Assembly (NCBI GenBank): GCA_021298835.1
Contig: JAJTHG010000031.1
Coordinates: 1 to 39,321 of the forward strand
Source: Gemmatimonadota bacterium
GTDB taxonomy: Bacteria > Gemmatimonadota > Gemmatimonadetes > Gemmatimonadales > Gemmatimonadaceae
Length of the DNA stretch: 39,321 nt
Direction of reading: 5' to 3'
The notes beneath the pieces are model-generated. The model did no database searches, had not been told where the DNA came from, and was given only the letters and a program-made list of their open reading frames with translations. The first letter of the stretch is position 1. The number at the start of each line of letters is the position of its first letter. Shown piece by piece: positions 22,852 to 30,712 of this stretch. The translations under genes and the position numbers were made by a program.

Positions 22852-23609
22852 GAGGCAGGTCCGGAATCGGCGAGCACGATGGTGCCCGCAGTTGGGTCGT
22901 TGATGGCGTTCAGGTTTCCGATCCGCACGCGGGCGACGCCTCGGGCGACGGCCCCGAGTGCGGCGTCGAGCTTGGCGGCCATGCCGCCGGCGGCGCGGCC
23001 ATCAGCGATCATGGCGCGAGCGGCCGTCGGGCCGATGGTGGCCACAGGGCGGCCGGCGTCGAGGAGGGCGGCAACGTCCGAGACGAGCACCAGGTCGCGG
23101 GCGCCAAGCCCGACGGCCAGGGCCGCGGCGGCATCGTCCCCGTTGACGTTGTAGGCGCCGCCGTCCTCGGCGGCCCGCGCGACCGGCGAGACCACGGGCA
23201 GGTGGCCAGCGGACAGCAGGGTGTGCACGACGTCGGGCCGGGTGAACGCGGGGACGCCCACGCGGCCCAGCGCCCCGGCGTCGGCGAGTGTGGCGGTGAT
23301 CAGGCCGTCGTCCTCGCCGGAGAGGCCCACGGCCCGGGCCTGGGCGAGGCGGGAGACGAGCCGCTGGTTCGCGAGGCCACTCAGGGCCATGCGCACGAGG
23401 TCGAGGTCGGTGTCCGCAGTCACGCGACGACCCCCGCGGAACTCGGGTTCGCGGCCGAGGGCCCGCATCAGCTGCGAGAGTTCGTCACCGCCGCCGTGGA
23501 CGAGCACCAGTTCGCCGGGCGCCTCCCGCCACGCCCGCAGGAGTTCGGGGACGAGTGCGGGGTCGGCCTGCGGGCGGCCGCCGACCTTCACGACGCGGAG
23601 GCCGCTCAC
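22848..23609 (-). CDS. argB: Acetylglutamate kinase
   Basis: 253 aa from the GTG at 23609, which overlaps the argC stop (GTGA); longer in-frame versions run antisense to argC. Amino-acid kinase fold: LRVVKVGGRPQ, the substrate loop LVLVHGGGDELSQLM, GRRVTADTDLDLVRMALSG, YNVNGDDAAAALAVGL, VLVSDVAALLD and GGMAAKLDAALGAV. It phosphorylates N-acetylglutamate. At E. coli-like length it lacks the N-terminal helix of arginine-inhibited kinases, so feedback inhibition by arginine is unlikely; control may rest on ArgR. Confidence 0.92.
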   Translation of the reverse strand: MSGLRVVKVGGRPQADPALVPELLRAWREAPGELVLVHGGGDELSQLMRALGREPEFRGGRRVTADTDLDLVRMALSGLANQRLVSRLAQARAVGLSGEDDGLITATLADAGALGRVGVPAFTRPDVVHTLLSAGHLPVVSPVARAAEDGGAYNVNGDDAAAALAVGLGARDLVLVSDVAALLDAGRPVATIGPTAARAMIADGRAAGGMAAKLDAALGAVARGVARVRIGNLNAINDPTAGTIVLADSGPAS

Positions 23610-24568
23610 CGAGGCAGCCCGAGTGTCTCGTCGAGGCCGAACATCAGGTTCGCGTTCTGCAGCGCCTGACCGGCGGCCCCCTTCACGAGGTTGTCGATCG
23701 CGCTGACGACCTGAAGCAGCGGCTGGCGCACGTGCGCGCTCATGGTCGCCCAGACGCGCACCACGTTCCGGCGCTGGACGTCGTGCAAAGTCGGCGGATC
23801 GTCCGCCACTTCGATGAAGGGCTCGCCGGCGAAGGCCTCGCGGAAGAACGCGAGCGGATCGCCAATGGGGGCGCGCAGTGGAACGAGGAGCGTACTCAGG
23901 ATGCCGCGGGCGACCGGGAGGAGGTGCGGGGTGAAGTGCAGGTCGACGTCCGCCCCCCATGCCGCGAGGGTGGCGCGCATCTCCACGAGGTGGCGATGTC
24001 CGTTGGCGGTGCCGTACGCGCGGTAGTCCTCGGTGAGCTCGCCGAAGAGGAGGTCGGTGCGGGGAGAGAGGCCGGCGCCGGTGACGCCGCTCGCACTCGT
24101 GACCGTCACCAGCGCAGCCGGCGCCACGAGGGCCTGCCGAACCAGCGGCGCGAGCGGGACCAGGATCGACGTGGGATAGCAGCCCGGGTTCGCGACGACC
24201 GTTGCTTGCTGGACGGGCGCCCGATTGAACTCCGTGAGGCCGTAGGGCGCGGAGATCGAAGCCCCATGACCCGGGCGCAGGTCGTGCGAGAGATCGACGA
24301 TGCGCGCTCCCTTCGCTCGGGCGCGTGAGACCCACTCGGCGGACGCGCCGTGCGGGAGGCACGAGAAGACGAGCGGCGTGGCGGCGAAGTCGACCGATTC
24401 CGGCGCACAGAACGTGACCGTTTGCGGGCCGAAGCGGGCGGTGCCGCCCTGTTGGGCGTTGGCGGTGGCGAAGGCGAGCTCGAAGACGGGGTGCCCGAGC
24501 AGCAGGCCCACGAGTTCCCGCCCGGCGTACCCCGAGGCGCCGAGGACGCCTGCGGGAATTCTATGCAT
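23606..24568 (-). CDS. argC: N-acetyl-gamma-glutamyl-phosphate reductase
   Basis: 320 aa from the ATG at 24568; a TTG-started form to 24589 adds 7 residues but overlaps the predicted -10. NADP-binding GVLGASGYAGRELVGLLLGHP at the N-terminus, then FSCLPHGASAE, DLSHDLRPG, and the catalytic Cys in VVANPGCYPTSI. HRHLVEMRATLAA and FTPHLLPVARGILSTLLVPL are further family hallmarks. It reduces N-acetylglutamyl phosphate to the semialdehyde. First gene of the argCBD unit, divergent from argR. Confidence 0.95.
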   Translation of the reverse strand: MHRIPAGVLGASGYAGRELVGLLLGHPVFELAFATANAQQGGTARFGPQTVTFCAPESVDFAATPLVFSCLPHGASAEWVSRARAKGARIVDLSHDLRPGHGASISAPYGLTEFNRAPVQQATVVANPGCYPTSILVPLAPLVRQALVAPAALVTVTSASGVTGAGLSPRTDLLFGELTEDYRAYGTANGHRHLVEMRATLAAWGADVDLHFTPHLLPVARGILSTLLVPLRAPIGDPLAFFREAFAGEPFIEVADDPPTLHDVQRRNVVRVWATMSAHVRQPLLQVVSAIDNLVKGAAGQALQNANLMFGLDETLGLPR

Positions 24569-24574
24569 GGACAA

Positions 24575-24603
24575 TGAATAATCTTGCAAATCGCTCGCGT
24601 CAA
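24575..24603 (-). promoter_or_regulatory. argC promoter with candidate ARG box
   Basis: Minus strand TTGACG (24603-24598), 17-nt spacer, TATTCA (24580-24575), then 6 nt to the ATG of argC. TGAAT-aatc-TTGCA (plus strand, 24575-24588) matches one half of the ArgR box TGAATWWWWATTCA fully and the other half 3 of 5. It overlaps the -10, as expected for repression by the adjacent argR product. Confidence 0.45.
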
Positions 24604-24672
24604 TCCGCTGTCGGCGACGGCCGCGACGGGGTAATCTGTCCGCCGGACCATCCCGTGCGCATCCCTGCCGTC

Positions 24673-25134
24673 ATGCCCAACAAGACCGATCGCCAGCGCG
24701 CGATCCGTGAGCTCATCGAAGCGCGTCCCATCGGAAGCCAGGAGGAATTGCGGCGGCTGCTCTTCGGCCGCGGCTGGGACGTGACGCAGTCGACCCTGTC
24801 GCGCGACCTGCGGGAGATGCGCCTCGCGCGCGTCCCGACCGGCGACGGCGTCCGCTACGCCTTCACGTCCGCGGCGATGGCGGAGGATCGGCCGCGGCTC
24901 GAGGAGCTGATGCCGCGCTTCTTCCAGCAGGTCGACGGCGTCAGCGAGTTGTGCGTGCTGCACACGGCGGCCGGTGGCGCGCAACCCGTGGCCGAGGCGA
25001 TTGACCTCGCGCAGTGGCCGGAGGTGATGGGGACGATCGCCGGGGAGAACACGATCCTCATCATCTGTCGCTCGGCCGCGGGCCGCGAGAAGATCCAGCG
25101 GAAGCTCCGCCTCCTCGGGCGGGCGGACGGCTAG
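24673..25134 (+). CDS. argR: Arginine repressor ArgR
   Basis: 153 aa, the family length. Winged helix-turn-helix domain: DRQRAIRELIEARPIGSQEE, WDVTQSTLSRDLREMRLARV, with TQSTLSRDL the recognition segment. The C-terminal arginine-binding oligomerisation domain has GVSELCVLHTAAGGAQPVAEA and GTIAGENTILIICRS, matching the GT-x-AGxDT motif. The ATG at 24673 was chosen by length and alignment; in-frame GTG at 24655 and upstream codons are alternatives, and no Shine-Dalgarno is obvious. Divergent from argCBD, 88 bp before argH. It probably represses both units when arginine is high. Confidence 0.92.
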   Translation: MPNKTDRQRAIRELIEARPIGSQEELRRLLFGRGWDVTQSTLSRDLREMRLARVPTGDGVRYAFTSAAMAEDRPRLEELMPRFFQQVDGVSELCVLHTAAGGAQPVAEAIDLAQWPEVMGTIAGENTILIICRSAAGREKIQRKLRLLGRADG

Positions 25135-25222
25135 CCGACGTGCGCAGCTTCGGTCGGGATCGGATGATGGGAGATTATGCAGTTGGGCCGTCGCTTGCCC
25201 GTAACGTGGCGTGTGGGGTCGC

Positions 25223-26611
25223 ATGACTGAGGGCGAGCGTCATCAGCTGTGGGGCGGTCGTTTCGGGGCGGCGCCCGCCGACGCCCTGCGGGCGCTCAAC
25301 AACTCGATCGGCACCGACCTGCGGCTGTGGCCGCATGACATCCGGTTGTCGCAGGCGTGGGCGCGCGGCCTCGTCGCGGCCGGTGTGTATTCGGCGGTAG
25401 AGGCCGACACCGTCATCGCCGGCCTCGCGCGCGTGGCCGCGCGGTTGGCGGCGGGTGTCGCGCCGCTGCCGAGCGACGAGGACGTGCATACGCTCATCGA
25501 CCGCCTGTTGCACGAGGAGGTCGGTGAGCCGGCCTCGCGCCTGCACACGGGCCGCAGCCGGAACGACCAGGTGGCCACCGGGGCGCGGCTCTGGGTGCTG
25601 GCAGCGCTGCCGCGGCTCGACTCGGCGCTGCGGGGCTTGCAGCGCGCGTTGCTGACACACGCTCGCACCCTGCTCGACGCGGGAACCGTCATGCCGGCCT
25701 ACACGCACCTGCAGCGGGCGCAGCCGATTCTCGCGGCGCACTGGATGCTCGCGCACGTGTGGCCCCTGGCGCGGGATCGGGAGCGCCTGCGGCAGGCCGG
25801 GACTCGGACGGCGGTGATGCCGTTGGGATCCGGGGCGATCGCCGGATCGGCGTTCCGGATCCCCCGGGACGAGCTTGCCGCCGAGCTCGGGTTCTCGCGC
25901 CCGAGCGCGAACTCGATCGACGCGACGGGCGACCGCGACTTCATCGCCGACGTCCTGTATGCGGCCGGCATGGTGGCCGTGCACGGGTCGCGGCTGGCGG
26001 AGGACCTGATCGTGTTCGGCACGAGCGAGTTCGGCTTCGTGCGCTTCGGTGATGCCTTCTCGACCGGCTCGAGCATGATGCCGCAGAAGCGGAATCCTGA
26101 CGTCTTCGAGATCGCACGCGGCGCGCCCGGTCGGGTCGTGGCGGACCTGCAAGCCCTGTTGATGTCGCTCAAGGGTCTGCCGTCCGGCTACAACAAGGAC
26201 CTGCAGGACGACAAGCGTGCGCTGTTCGATGCCGTGGACACGCTGGAGCTGGTGCTGCCGGCGATGACCGGCGCCTTGGCCGAATGCCGGTTCGATGCGG
26301 AACGGATGCGGCGGGCGGTGTCCGGTGGTCTGCTGGCGACGGACCTCGCCGACTACCTCGTGGATCGAGGGGTGCCGTTCCGTGACGCGCACGCGGTGGT
26401 CGGGCGGCTCGTGCGGGAGGCCGAGCAGCGGGGGGTCGAGCTCGATGCCCTTCCCCTCCCCGTCATTCGGGACGCGCATCCGAGCTTCGGAGACGACGTA
26501 GCGGTGGCGTTCACGATCGAGGCCTCGCTGGCTCGTCGGACGGTGAGCGGGTCCACCGGTCCCGCAGCGGTGCGCAAGCAGCTTGCAGAGGCGGAGCTAA
26601 CCGTGGGTTAA
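25223..26611 (+). CDS. argH: Argininosuccinate lyase
   Basis: 462 aa. N-terminal LWGGRFGAAPADALRALNNS, then SRLHTGRSRNDQVATGARLW, AYTHLQRAQPILAAHWMLAH, and the fumarase/aspartase signature GSSMMPQKRNPD near residue 280 with the catalytic Ser. It splits argininosuccinate into arginine and fumarate, the last step of arginine synthesis. The ATG at 25223 is preferred; a GTG at 25211 adds four residues. argF, argG and argJ are not in this window. Confidence 0.96.
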   Translation: MTEGERHQLWGGRFGAAPADALRALNNSIGTDLRLWPHDIRLSQAWARGLVAAGVYSAVEADTVIAGLARVAARLAAGVAPLPSDEDVHTLIDRLLHEEVGEPASRLHTGRSRNDQVATGARLWVLAALPRLDSALRGLQRALLTHARTLLDAGTVMPAYTHLQRAQPILAAHWMLAHVWPLARDRERLRQAGTRTAVMPLGSGAIAGSAFRIPRDELAAELGFSRPSANSIDATGDRDFIADVLYAAGMVAVHGSRLAEDLIVFGTSEFGFVRFGDAFSTGSSMMPQKRNPDVFEIARGAPGRVVADLQALLMSLKGLPSGYNKDLQDDKRALFDAVDTLELVLPAMTGALAECRFDAERMRRAVSGGLLATDLADYLVDRGVPFRDAHAVVGRLVREAEQRGVELDALPLPVIRDAHPSFGDDVAVAFTIEASLARRTVSGSTGPAAVRKQLAEAELTVG

Positions 26612-26626
26612 TATCTGCATGGTGGT

Positions 26627-26653
26627 AGAACATTTTTGATTTGCAAATGTTCT
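26627..26653 (+). promoter_or_regulatory. Nested palindromic operator before small regulator gene
   Basis: AGAACATTT (26627-26635) and AAATGTTCT (26645-26653) form a perfect inverted repeat. Inside it lies a second perfect 10-bp palindrome ATTTGCAAAT (26639-26648). The site overlaps the -35 of the following promoter. The 9-mer GATTTGCAA also occurs in the argC promoter spacer (minus strand, 24591-24583). Confidence 0.6.
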
Positions 26654-26668
26654 GCGGCGATGTAGATT
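26641..26668 (+). promoter_or_regulatory. Promoter of small regulator gene, leaderless
   Basis: TTGCAA (26641-26646), 16-nt spacer, TAGATT (26663-26668), then 6 nt to the GTG start at 26675. The predicted transcription start coincides with the start codon, and there is no ribosome binding site. Confidence 0.5.
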
Positions 26669-26674
26669 ATTTGT

Positions 26675-27046
26675 GTGGCCCGCTATGACGTTCGTCTCGC
26701 TGCAGTTGCGCTTGACGTCGGATACCAGTGGCTCGACTCTCTGCTTGCTCGCCACCCGGTTGCCGGCGTCGTGGCCGAGTCGCAGGGAGTGCGGAGAACG
26801 GTGACGGACGATGCCTTGGTGACGCTGGCGATCGTCCGAGATCTGCACCACGATCTCGGGCTCCCGCTCGGTCGGGCGGTCGCGGTTGCCGAGTCCCTGC
26901 AGGCATCGGGTGCGATGCGCGCCGGGCTCGTGGCCCTGACGGTGGATCGCTCGCAGGTGGTGGATCAGCTCGCCCCCCGGGTATCCGAGGCCCTCGAGCG
27001 CATCGTCCCGCGCCGACGCGGGCGGCCGCCGAGGCCGCGGGACTAG
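26675..27046 (+). CDS. Small MerR-like helix-turn-helix protein
   Basis: 123 aa from the GTG at 26675. The N-terminal ARYDVRLAAVALDVGYQWLD followed by SLLARHPVAG, and GVRRTVTDDALVTLAIVR, look like a MerR-type winged helix (helix, turn, helix, then the R-R-x-x-x-D-x-x wing). Next comes an amphipathic helical stretch (DLGLPLGRAVAVAESL) that could dimerise, and a basic tail RRRGRPPRPRD resembling an AT-hook, which may bind the AT-rich operator. It lies 63 nt after argH behind a palindrome and is likely autoregulated. Its stop shares CTAG (27043-27046) with the convergent oxidoreductase gene. Family assignment is tentative. Confidence 0.65.
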   Translation: MARYDVRLAAVALDVGYQWLDSLLARHPVAGVVAESQGVRRTVTDDALVTLAIVRDLHHDLGLPLGRAVAVAESLQASGAMRAGLVALTVDRSQVVDQLAPRVSEALERIVPRRRGRPPRPRD

Positions 27047-28338
27047 GCCGGCCGGTCGGTGCCGATCAAGGCCGCGGCGGCGGCCTCGCCAGCCCGCGCC
27101 GCGCCCTCGAGCGAGCTCGAGTGCCAGAGTTCACTCGCGAAGACCAGTCCGGGCACCTCGGTCCGCACGGGCACCTGTGCCTGAGTCGCGCGCGGCGGCT
27201 GAGCGACCTGCGCCAACGGCACCCGCTCGATGGCCACCACCCGCAGGTCTTCGGGCAGCGGTCGCCCGGACATCCGCGACACGTCGGCGCGCACGCCGGC
27301 CAGGAGGCCCTCGTCGGGGAGGGCCGCGGCCGATCCGACCGTGTTGGTCGCCAGCAGGTGCCAGCCGGTCGGGGCATACTCGGGAGCGACCTCCGTGACC
27401 GTGACGGCGTGGCTTACCGTGGCGGGCTCGGCGGCATTGAGCCAGAGCGCGCGACCGGGGAGCACCGGGGTGCGGCTGGCGAAGTAGCACGTGGTGACGC
27501 CTCGCGTCTCCGTCGGGACCGTGACGGACGACCCGGCGGACTCGGCGAGTTTCGCCAGGGCCGGCGCCTCCGTCGCCAGCACGACGGCCGTCGCCTCGAT
27601 CGCCGTACCGTCGGCGAGCGTCACCCCGCGCACGGCGCCGTCGCGGACGGTCACGCCGGCGACTGGAATCCCGGTGCGGAGCGTGCCCGGCCGCAGTCCC
27701 GCCGCCATCTGCGCCGAGAGGGCCCCCATCCCCGCGCGGGGGACGCCCGTGCGTCCCTCGGCCAGCATCTTGAAGGTGTAGAGGAGGACCGAGGCACTCG
27801 TTTCGAGCGACCGGTCGAGCAGGATGCCGCCGTAGAAGGGGGCGAAGAAGCGTGCGATCCCGCGCGGCGTCACCCCGAGGCCGGCGAGGTAGTCGCGGGT
27901 GCTGCGTCCCAAGGTGGCCGGCGCGAAGCACTCCTCGAAGCGGCGGCGCACGGCATCACGACGCAGGCGCAGCACGCGCCAGAGGTCACCCCACGAGAGC
28001 CCGCCCTGCGTGAGCGTCGGCCAGAGCAGCGTGGGATCCGCAAGGGCGTCCCCGACGAGCGTGGTCCGGCCGTCCGCGGTGCAGATGCGACCCGCCGGTG
28101 CGAACCATCGCATGTCCAGCGCGCGCCAATCGACGTGGCGCCCGAGCGTCGGGTAGGCCTCGAAGGCCACTTGGAAGCCGCGATCGATCGAGAAGCCGTC
28201 CACACGGCGTGTCCGCACGCGACCCCCGATCTCGGCGTCCCGCTCGAAGAGCAGGACGTCCCGTCCGGCGGCCTGCAGGACGCGGGCGCACACGAGGCCG
28301 GCGACGCCACCCCCCACCACCACGATGCGTTCGGTCAT
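27043..28338 (-). CDS. FAD-dependent amine-oxidase-type oxidoreductase
   Basis: 431 aa. N-terminal FAD-binding Rossmann motif VVVGGGVAGLVCARVLQAAG with acidic LLFERDAEIGGRVRT, the pattern of the flavin amine oxidase / protoporphyrinogen oxidase / phytoene desaturase superfamily. FSIDRGFQVAFEAYP, a central substrate domain with YLAGLGVTPRGIARFFAPFYGG, and C-terminal LVFASELWHSSSLEGAARAG that closes the FAD site. It acts in the cytoplasm or at the membrane. The substrate is unclear; no carotenoid or heme genes are next to it. The ATG at 28338 lies only 4 nt after the U-tract of the terminator of the upstream cold-shock gene. Confidence 0.88.
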   Translation of the reverse strand: MTERIVVVGGGVAGLVCARVLQAAGRDVLLFERDAEIGGRVRTRRVDGFSIDRGFQVAFEAYPTLGRHVDWRALDMRWFAPAGRICTADGRTTLVGDALADPTLLWPTLTQGGLSWGDLWRVLRLRRDAVRRRFEECFAPATLGRSTRDYLAGLGVTPRGIARFFAPFYGGILLDRSLETSASVLLYTFKMLAEGRTGVPRAGMGALSAQMAAGLRPGTLRTGIPVAGVTVRDGAVRGVTLADGTAIEATAVVLATEAPALAKLAESAGSSVTVPTETRGVTTCYFASRTPVLPGRALWLNAAEPATVSHAVTVTEVAPEYAPTGWHLLATNTVGSAAALPDEGLLAGVRADVSRMSGRPLPEDLRVVAIERVPLAQVAQPPRATQAQVPVRTEVPGLVFASELWHSSSLEGAARAGEAAAAALIGTDRPA

Positions 28339-28342
28339 CCCG

Positions 28343-28382
28343 AAAAAGACAACGGGGCGCCACTCCTTGGGAGTGGCGCCCC
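28343..28382 (-). terminator. Intrinsic terminator of second cold-shock gene
   Basis: On the minus strand GGGGCGCCACTC, 5-nt loop, GAGTGGCGCCCC (28382-28354), then gttgtc and five T (28347-28343). It ends 4 nt before the ATG of the oxidoreductase gene, so that gene depends on read-through or on an unseen promoter. Confidence 0.9.
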
Positions 28383-28402
28383 GCGGTCGGATGCGGTCGT
28401 GC

Positions 28403-28615
28403 TTACTTGCCGACGCGGGTCACGTTCTCCGCCGCCGGGCCCTTCTGGCCCTGCACGATGTCGAACTCGACCGCCTCACCCTCGGCCAGGGTCTTGAAGC
28501 CGTTGCCCTGGATCGCCGAGTAGTGCACGAAGCAATCCTTCGTGCCGTTGTCGGGGGTGATGAAGCCGAAACCCTTCGCGTCGTTGAACCACTTCACCTT
28601 GCCGGTCGTACGCAT
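28403..28615 (-). CDS. Cold-shock domain protein (CspA family), second copy
   Basis: 70 aa. RNP1 region [15 protein letters not shown] and RNP2-like CFVHYSAI, then [17 protein letters not shown]. It matches the copy at 4085-4294 in the middle and end ([11 protein letters not shown]) but has the acidic, Cys-containing insert DNGTKDC. RNA/DNA-binding chaperone. ATG at 28615 with GAGGTAGGG upstream; a longer in-frame start at 28717 reads through the leader and is unlikely. Its 5' leader is probably about 150 nt from the promoter at 28773-28801, and the gene ends at the intrinsic terminator 28343-28382. Confidence 0.95.
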   Translation of the reverse strand: MRTTGKVKWFNDAKGFGFITPDNGTKDCFVHYSAIQGNGFKTLAEGEAVEFDIVQGQKGPAAENVTRVGK

Positions 28616-28772
28616 TGCCCTACCTCGTTGCTGTTGTGACCGTCGGGTGAAGCGAGCCGTGCGCCAACCACATCCGACCATCACCAGTGTTCGCGGGTCC
28701 TTGTGGGCCACCCGCACTGGCCCTTCACCGGTCGCCCCCCGCGCACCATGCGTGGGGGTCGCCGACCTCTGA

Positions 28773-28801
28773 ACGGTAGTGCCCGACGATGCGAATCACA
28801 A
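28773..28801 (-). promoter_or_regulatory. Candidate promoter of second cold-shock gene
   Basis: Minus strand TTGTGA (28801-28796), 17-nt spacer, TACCGT (28778-28773). It predicts a leader of about 150 nt, usual for cold-regulated csp transcripts. Confidence 0.35.
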
Positions 28802-28842
28802 CTGCAACGAAAAGAGCGAAGCGACCTACCCGTTCGGAGGGG

Positions 28843-30189
28843 TCACCAGCGCAGGGTGACCTCGAGGGCCACCCACCCGCCGGAGATCGTATTCTCCCGT
28901 CGCGTTTCAATGGCGCTGATCGGGCGGCCGCCGGGCGCCCGCAGCTCCTCGCGCTGGCGCAAGTCGACCCCGCCGCGCGTGAGGGCTGCGTCGAGGGTGA
29001 GATCGACTGCCTCGACGACCTCCCACGTGGCGGTGAGGCCGCCCGCGACGCTCCAGCCGCTCCCCTCCTTGCGCACCGTGTTGGAGACCGGTCGCCCGCC
29101 ATTCGGCGCGGCGATCAGGAAGCGTGCGTCCGCCGCGCTCGATTCCCGGAGGAGGGAGGCCGTGGGCCCGATCGACAGCGATCCGACCTCGGCCGTCAGA
29201 AGGGCCTGCACCCCGCCGAACTGGCCCTGCGGGATGAGCCGCGCAAGGTTGTCGGCGTTCGGATTCGCGAAGGGGCGCGACCAGAAGCCCTGCACGGCGC
29301 CGAACCAGCGCCCGTCCTCGCCGTCGAGCAGCCCGGACGTCCGGGCATCGAGGACCAGGTTCCCGCCCCCGGGAAACAGGTTGCGTCCGTCCAGGTCGCC
29401 GGCGAACGAACGCGAGACATCGGCGCTCACGCGTGCCGAGGCAGCCGCACCGAGCAGGCGCTGCCATGCGACCCCTCCGCGCAGCGTCGTGCCGGTCCAG
29501 TAGGTGAAGTCAACGCCGCCGGGCCGGGGCGACACTTCGGCGGCCGTGCGGAACGACAGACTGTTCGCATCGCCCAGCGACACGCGGACCGCATGCCGCA
29601 CGCCCGCCATCGGCTGCGCGCCGAAGGCCATCGCGTCGAGGTCGAGCGTGCTCGTGCCGGCGGCGCCCAGTGCCTGTGACTGTGCGGTGTCGAGGGCAAT
29701 GGGCCGCGTGCCGCTGCGAACGTAGAATCGCGTCGTGTCGCCATCGCGCCACCGCCAGTCGAGCCGCATCTGGACGGGGGTGATGCCGGCCAGTTGCGTC
29801 GTGGATCCGCCGCCGAGCGTGGCCCCGTAGACGACCGGCGTGACGTCGGTCCGGAACGCGAGGCGCGCGCCACGCAGCAGGTAGGTGATCCCGCCGGCGC
29901 GCTCGGCAATGCTCGCATCGGAGCCACGGCGTTCATCCACCGCGTAGCCACGTGCGGCCCCGCGCAGGACCAGCGATTGGCGCCACGCGAGTCGAGGCAG
30001 GTCGCGCATCGCCTCCGGCGGCGGCGGCAACGACGGCAAGTTCACCTGCGCGCCGAGCGAACCGGCCGACCCCGCGAGGAACAGCGACAGCCAGCGGGCC
30101 CGGGAGCCGCGACCGCGGCAGGCGCGCGGTACTGGCCCGGGCGTGCCCTGGCCGCGCGCGCGCCCCCCGACCCGGGCGCCCTGCGTCAC
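28843..30189 (-). CDS. Predicted outer-membrane beta-barrel protein
   Basis: 448 aa from the GTG at 30189, which overlaps the upstream stop (GTGA); the longer frame runs antisense to nothing real. A signal peptide (RWLSLFLAGSAGSLGAQ) follows an Arg/Gly-rich n-region. The mature part is a run of amphipathic strands with Gly/Asp turns, for example RFYVRSGTRPIAL, AVRVSLGDANSLSFRTAAE, and ends GGWVALEVTLRW, a C-terminal strand with terminal aromatic as recognised by the BAM complex. It probably forms a 16-20-strand barrel. I do not recognise the family. It is coupled to the single-TM gene at 30186-30635. Confidence 0.7.
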   Translation of the reverse strand: MTQGARVGGRARGQGTPGPVPRACRGRGSRARWLSLFLAGSAGSLGAQVNLPSLPPPPEAMRDLPRLAWRQSLVLRGAARGYAVDERRGSDASIAERAGGITYLLRGARLAFRTDVTPVVYGATLGGGSTTQLAGITPVQMRLDWRWRDGDTTRFYVRSGTRPIALDTAQSQALGAAGTSTLDLDAMAFGAQPMAGVRHAVRVSLGDANSLSFRTAAEVSPRPGGVDFTYWTGTTLRGGVAWQRLLGAAASARVSADVSRSFAGDLDGRNLFPGGGNLVLDARTSGLLDGEDGRWFGAVQGFWSRPFANPNADNLARLIPQGQFGGVQALLTAEVGSLSIGPTASLLRESSAADARFLIAAPNGGRPVSNTVRKEGSGWSVAGGLTATWEVVEAVDLTLDAALTRGGVDLRQREELRAPGGRPISAIETRRENTISGGWVALEVTLRW

Positions 30190-30635
30190 TGCGGCGTTAC
30201 CTGCACGCCCGTAGCCCAGTACTCGGTCTCGCCGAAGCAGCTGTTCGGGAGGAAGCGATGCTGCTCGTACGAGATCGTCACCCGCTTGCCCTCCATGGAC
30301 TGAATGACAGTGGCGAGGGAGTCGTCGTGCACGGTGAAGGTGAACTTCTCGGGCATGACACCGGGCACCGTGGCCATCGCGAGCTCGCCTTCCCAGGTTT
30401 TGCAGAGCCATCCCTTGTGCGAGAGCTTCTGCGAGAAGCCGGTGCGGGTGCCCTGCGAGTACACGAACAGGATCGTGAAGGCGGACCACAGGCCGAAGAT
30501 GGCCACCGGGACCGCGATCAGCGTCCCGATCGTGAGCTTCCCCCAGTTGCGCCGCGCGAAGCCGGGACCGGCAGGCGTGGGCGGGGTGGGGGAGGCAGCG
30601 GCCGTTTCGGGGCGGGTCTTGTCGGGTGCGGTCAT
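30186..30635 (-). CDS. Single-pass membrane protein, function unknown
   Basis: 149 aa. A Pro/Ala-rich N-terminal cytoplasmic segment precedes one membrane helix (KLTIGTLIAVPVAIFGLWSA then FTILFVYS), followed by an extracytoplasmic domain with two Cys (KGWLCKTWEGEL and LPNSCFGETEYWATGV) that may pair. The beta-rich outer domain (KFTFTVHDDSLATVIQSMEG, RVTISYEQHRF) resembles proteins sometimes mis-labelled 6-phosphogluconate dehydrogenase; no enzymatic motif is present. Coupled by a 4-nt overlap to the barrel gene. Confidence 0.7.
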   Translation of the reverse strand: MTAPDKTRPETAAASPTPPTPAGPGFARRNWGKLTIGTLIAVPVAIFGLWSAFTILFVYSQGTRTGFSQKLSHKGWLCKTWEGELAMATVPGVMPEKFTFTVHDDSLATVIQSMEGKRVTISYEQHRFLPNSCFGETEYWATGVQVTPQ

Positions 30636-30658
30636 CGGGAAGGGGAATGGGGGTGGGC

Positions 30659-30683
30659 TATATTTCGCCGACCATCACGTGAT
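30659..30683 (+). promoter_or_regulatory. Divergent regulatory region before ispG
   Basis: TATATT at 30659-30664 (plus) is a candidate -10 for ispG, followed by the 10-bp perfect palindrome ATCACGTGAT (30674-30683), which could be an operator. No clear -35 is visible. The region also serves the divergent membrane-protein gene. Confidence 0.35.
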
Positions 30684-30712
30684 CGGCAACGACCGGTTCC
30701 GCCCGGATCTCC

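Noticed and set aside
22848..24362. 504-aa version of argB
   Set aside because: The extra N-terminus runs antisense-like through argC and has no kinase similarity. The GTG at 23609 coupled to the argC stop gives the normal 253-aa enzyme.
25202..25213. Leaderless argH start with TAACGT as -10
   Set aside because: The gap to the GTG at 25211 is only 3 nt and to the ATG at 25223 it is 15 nt. Neither fits the 6-9 nt pattern, and no -35 is clear.
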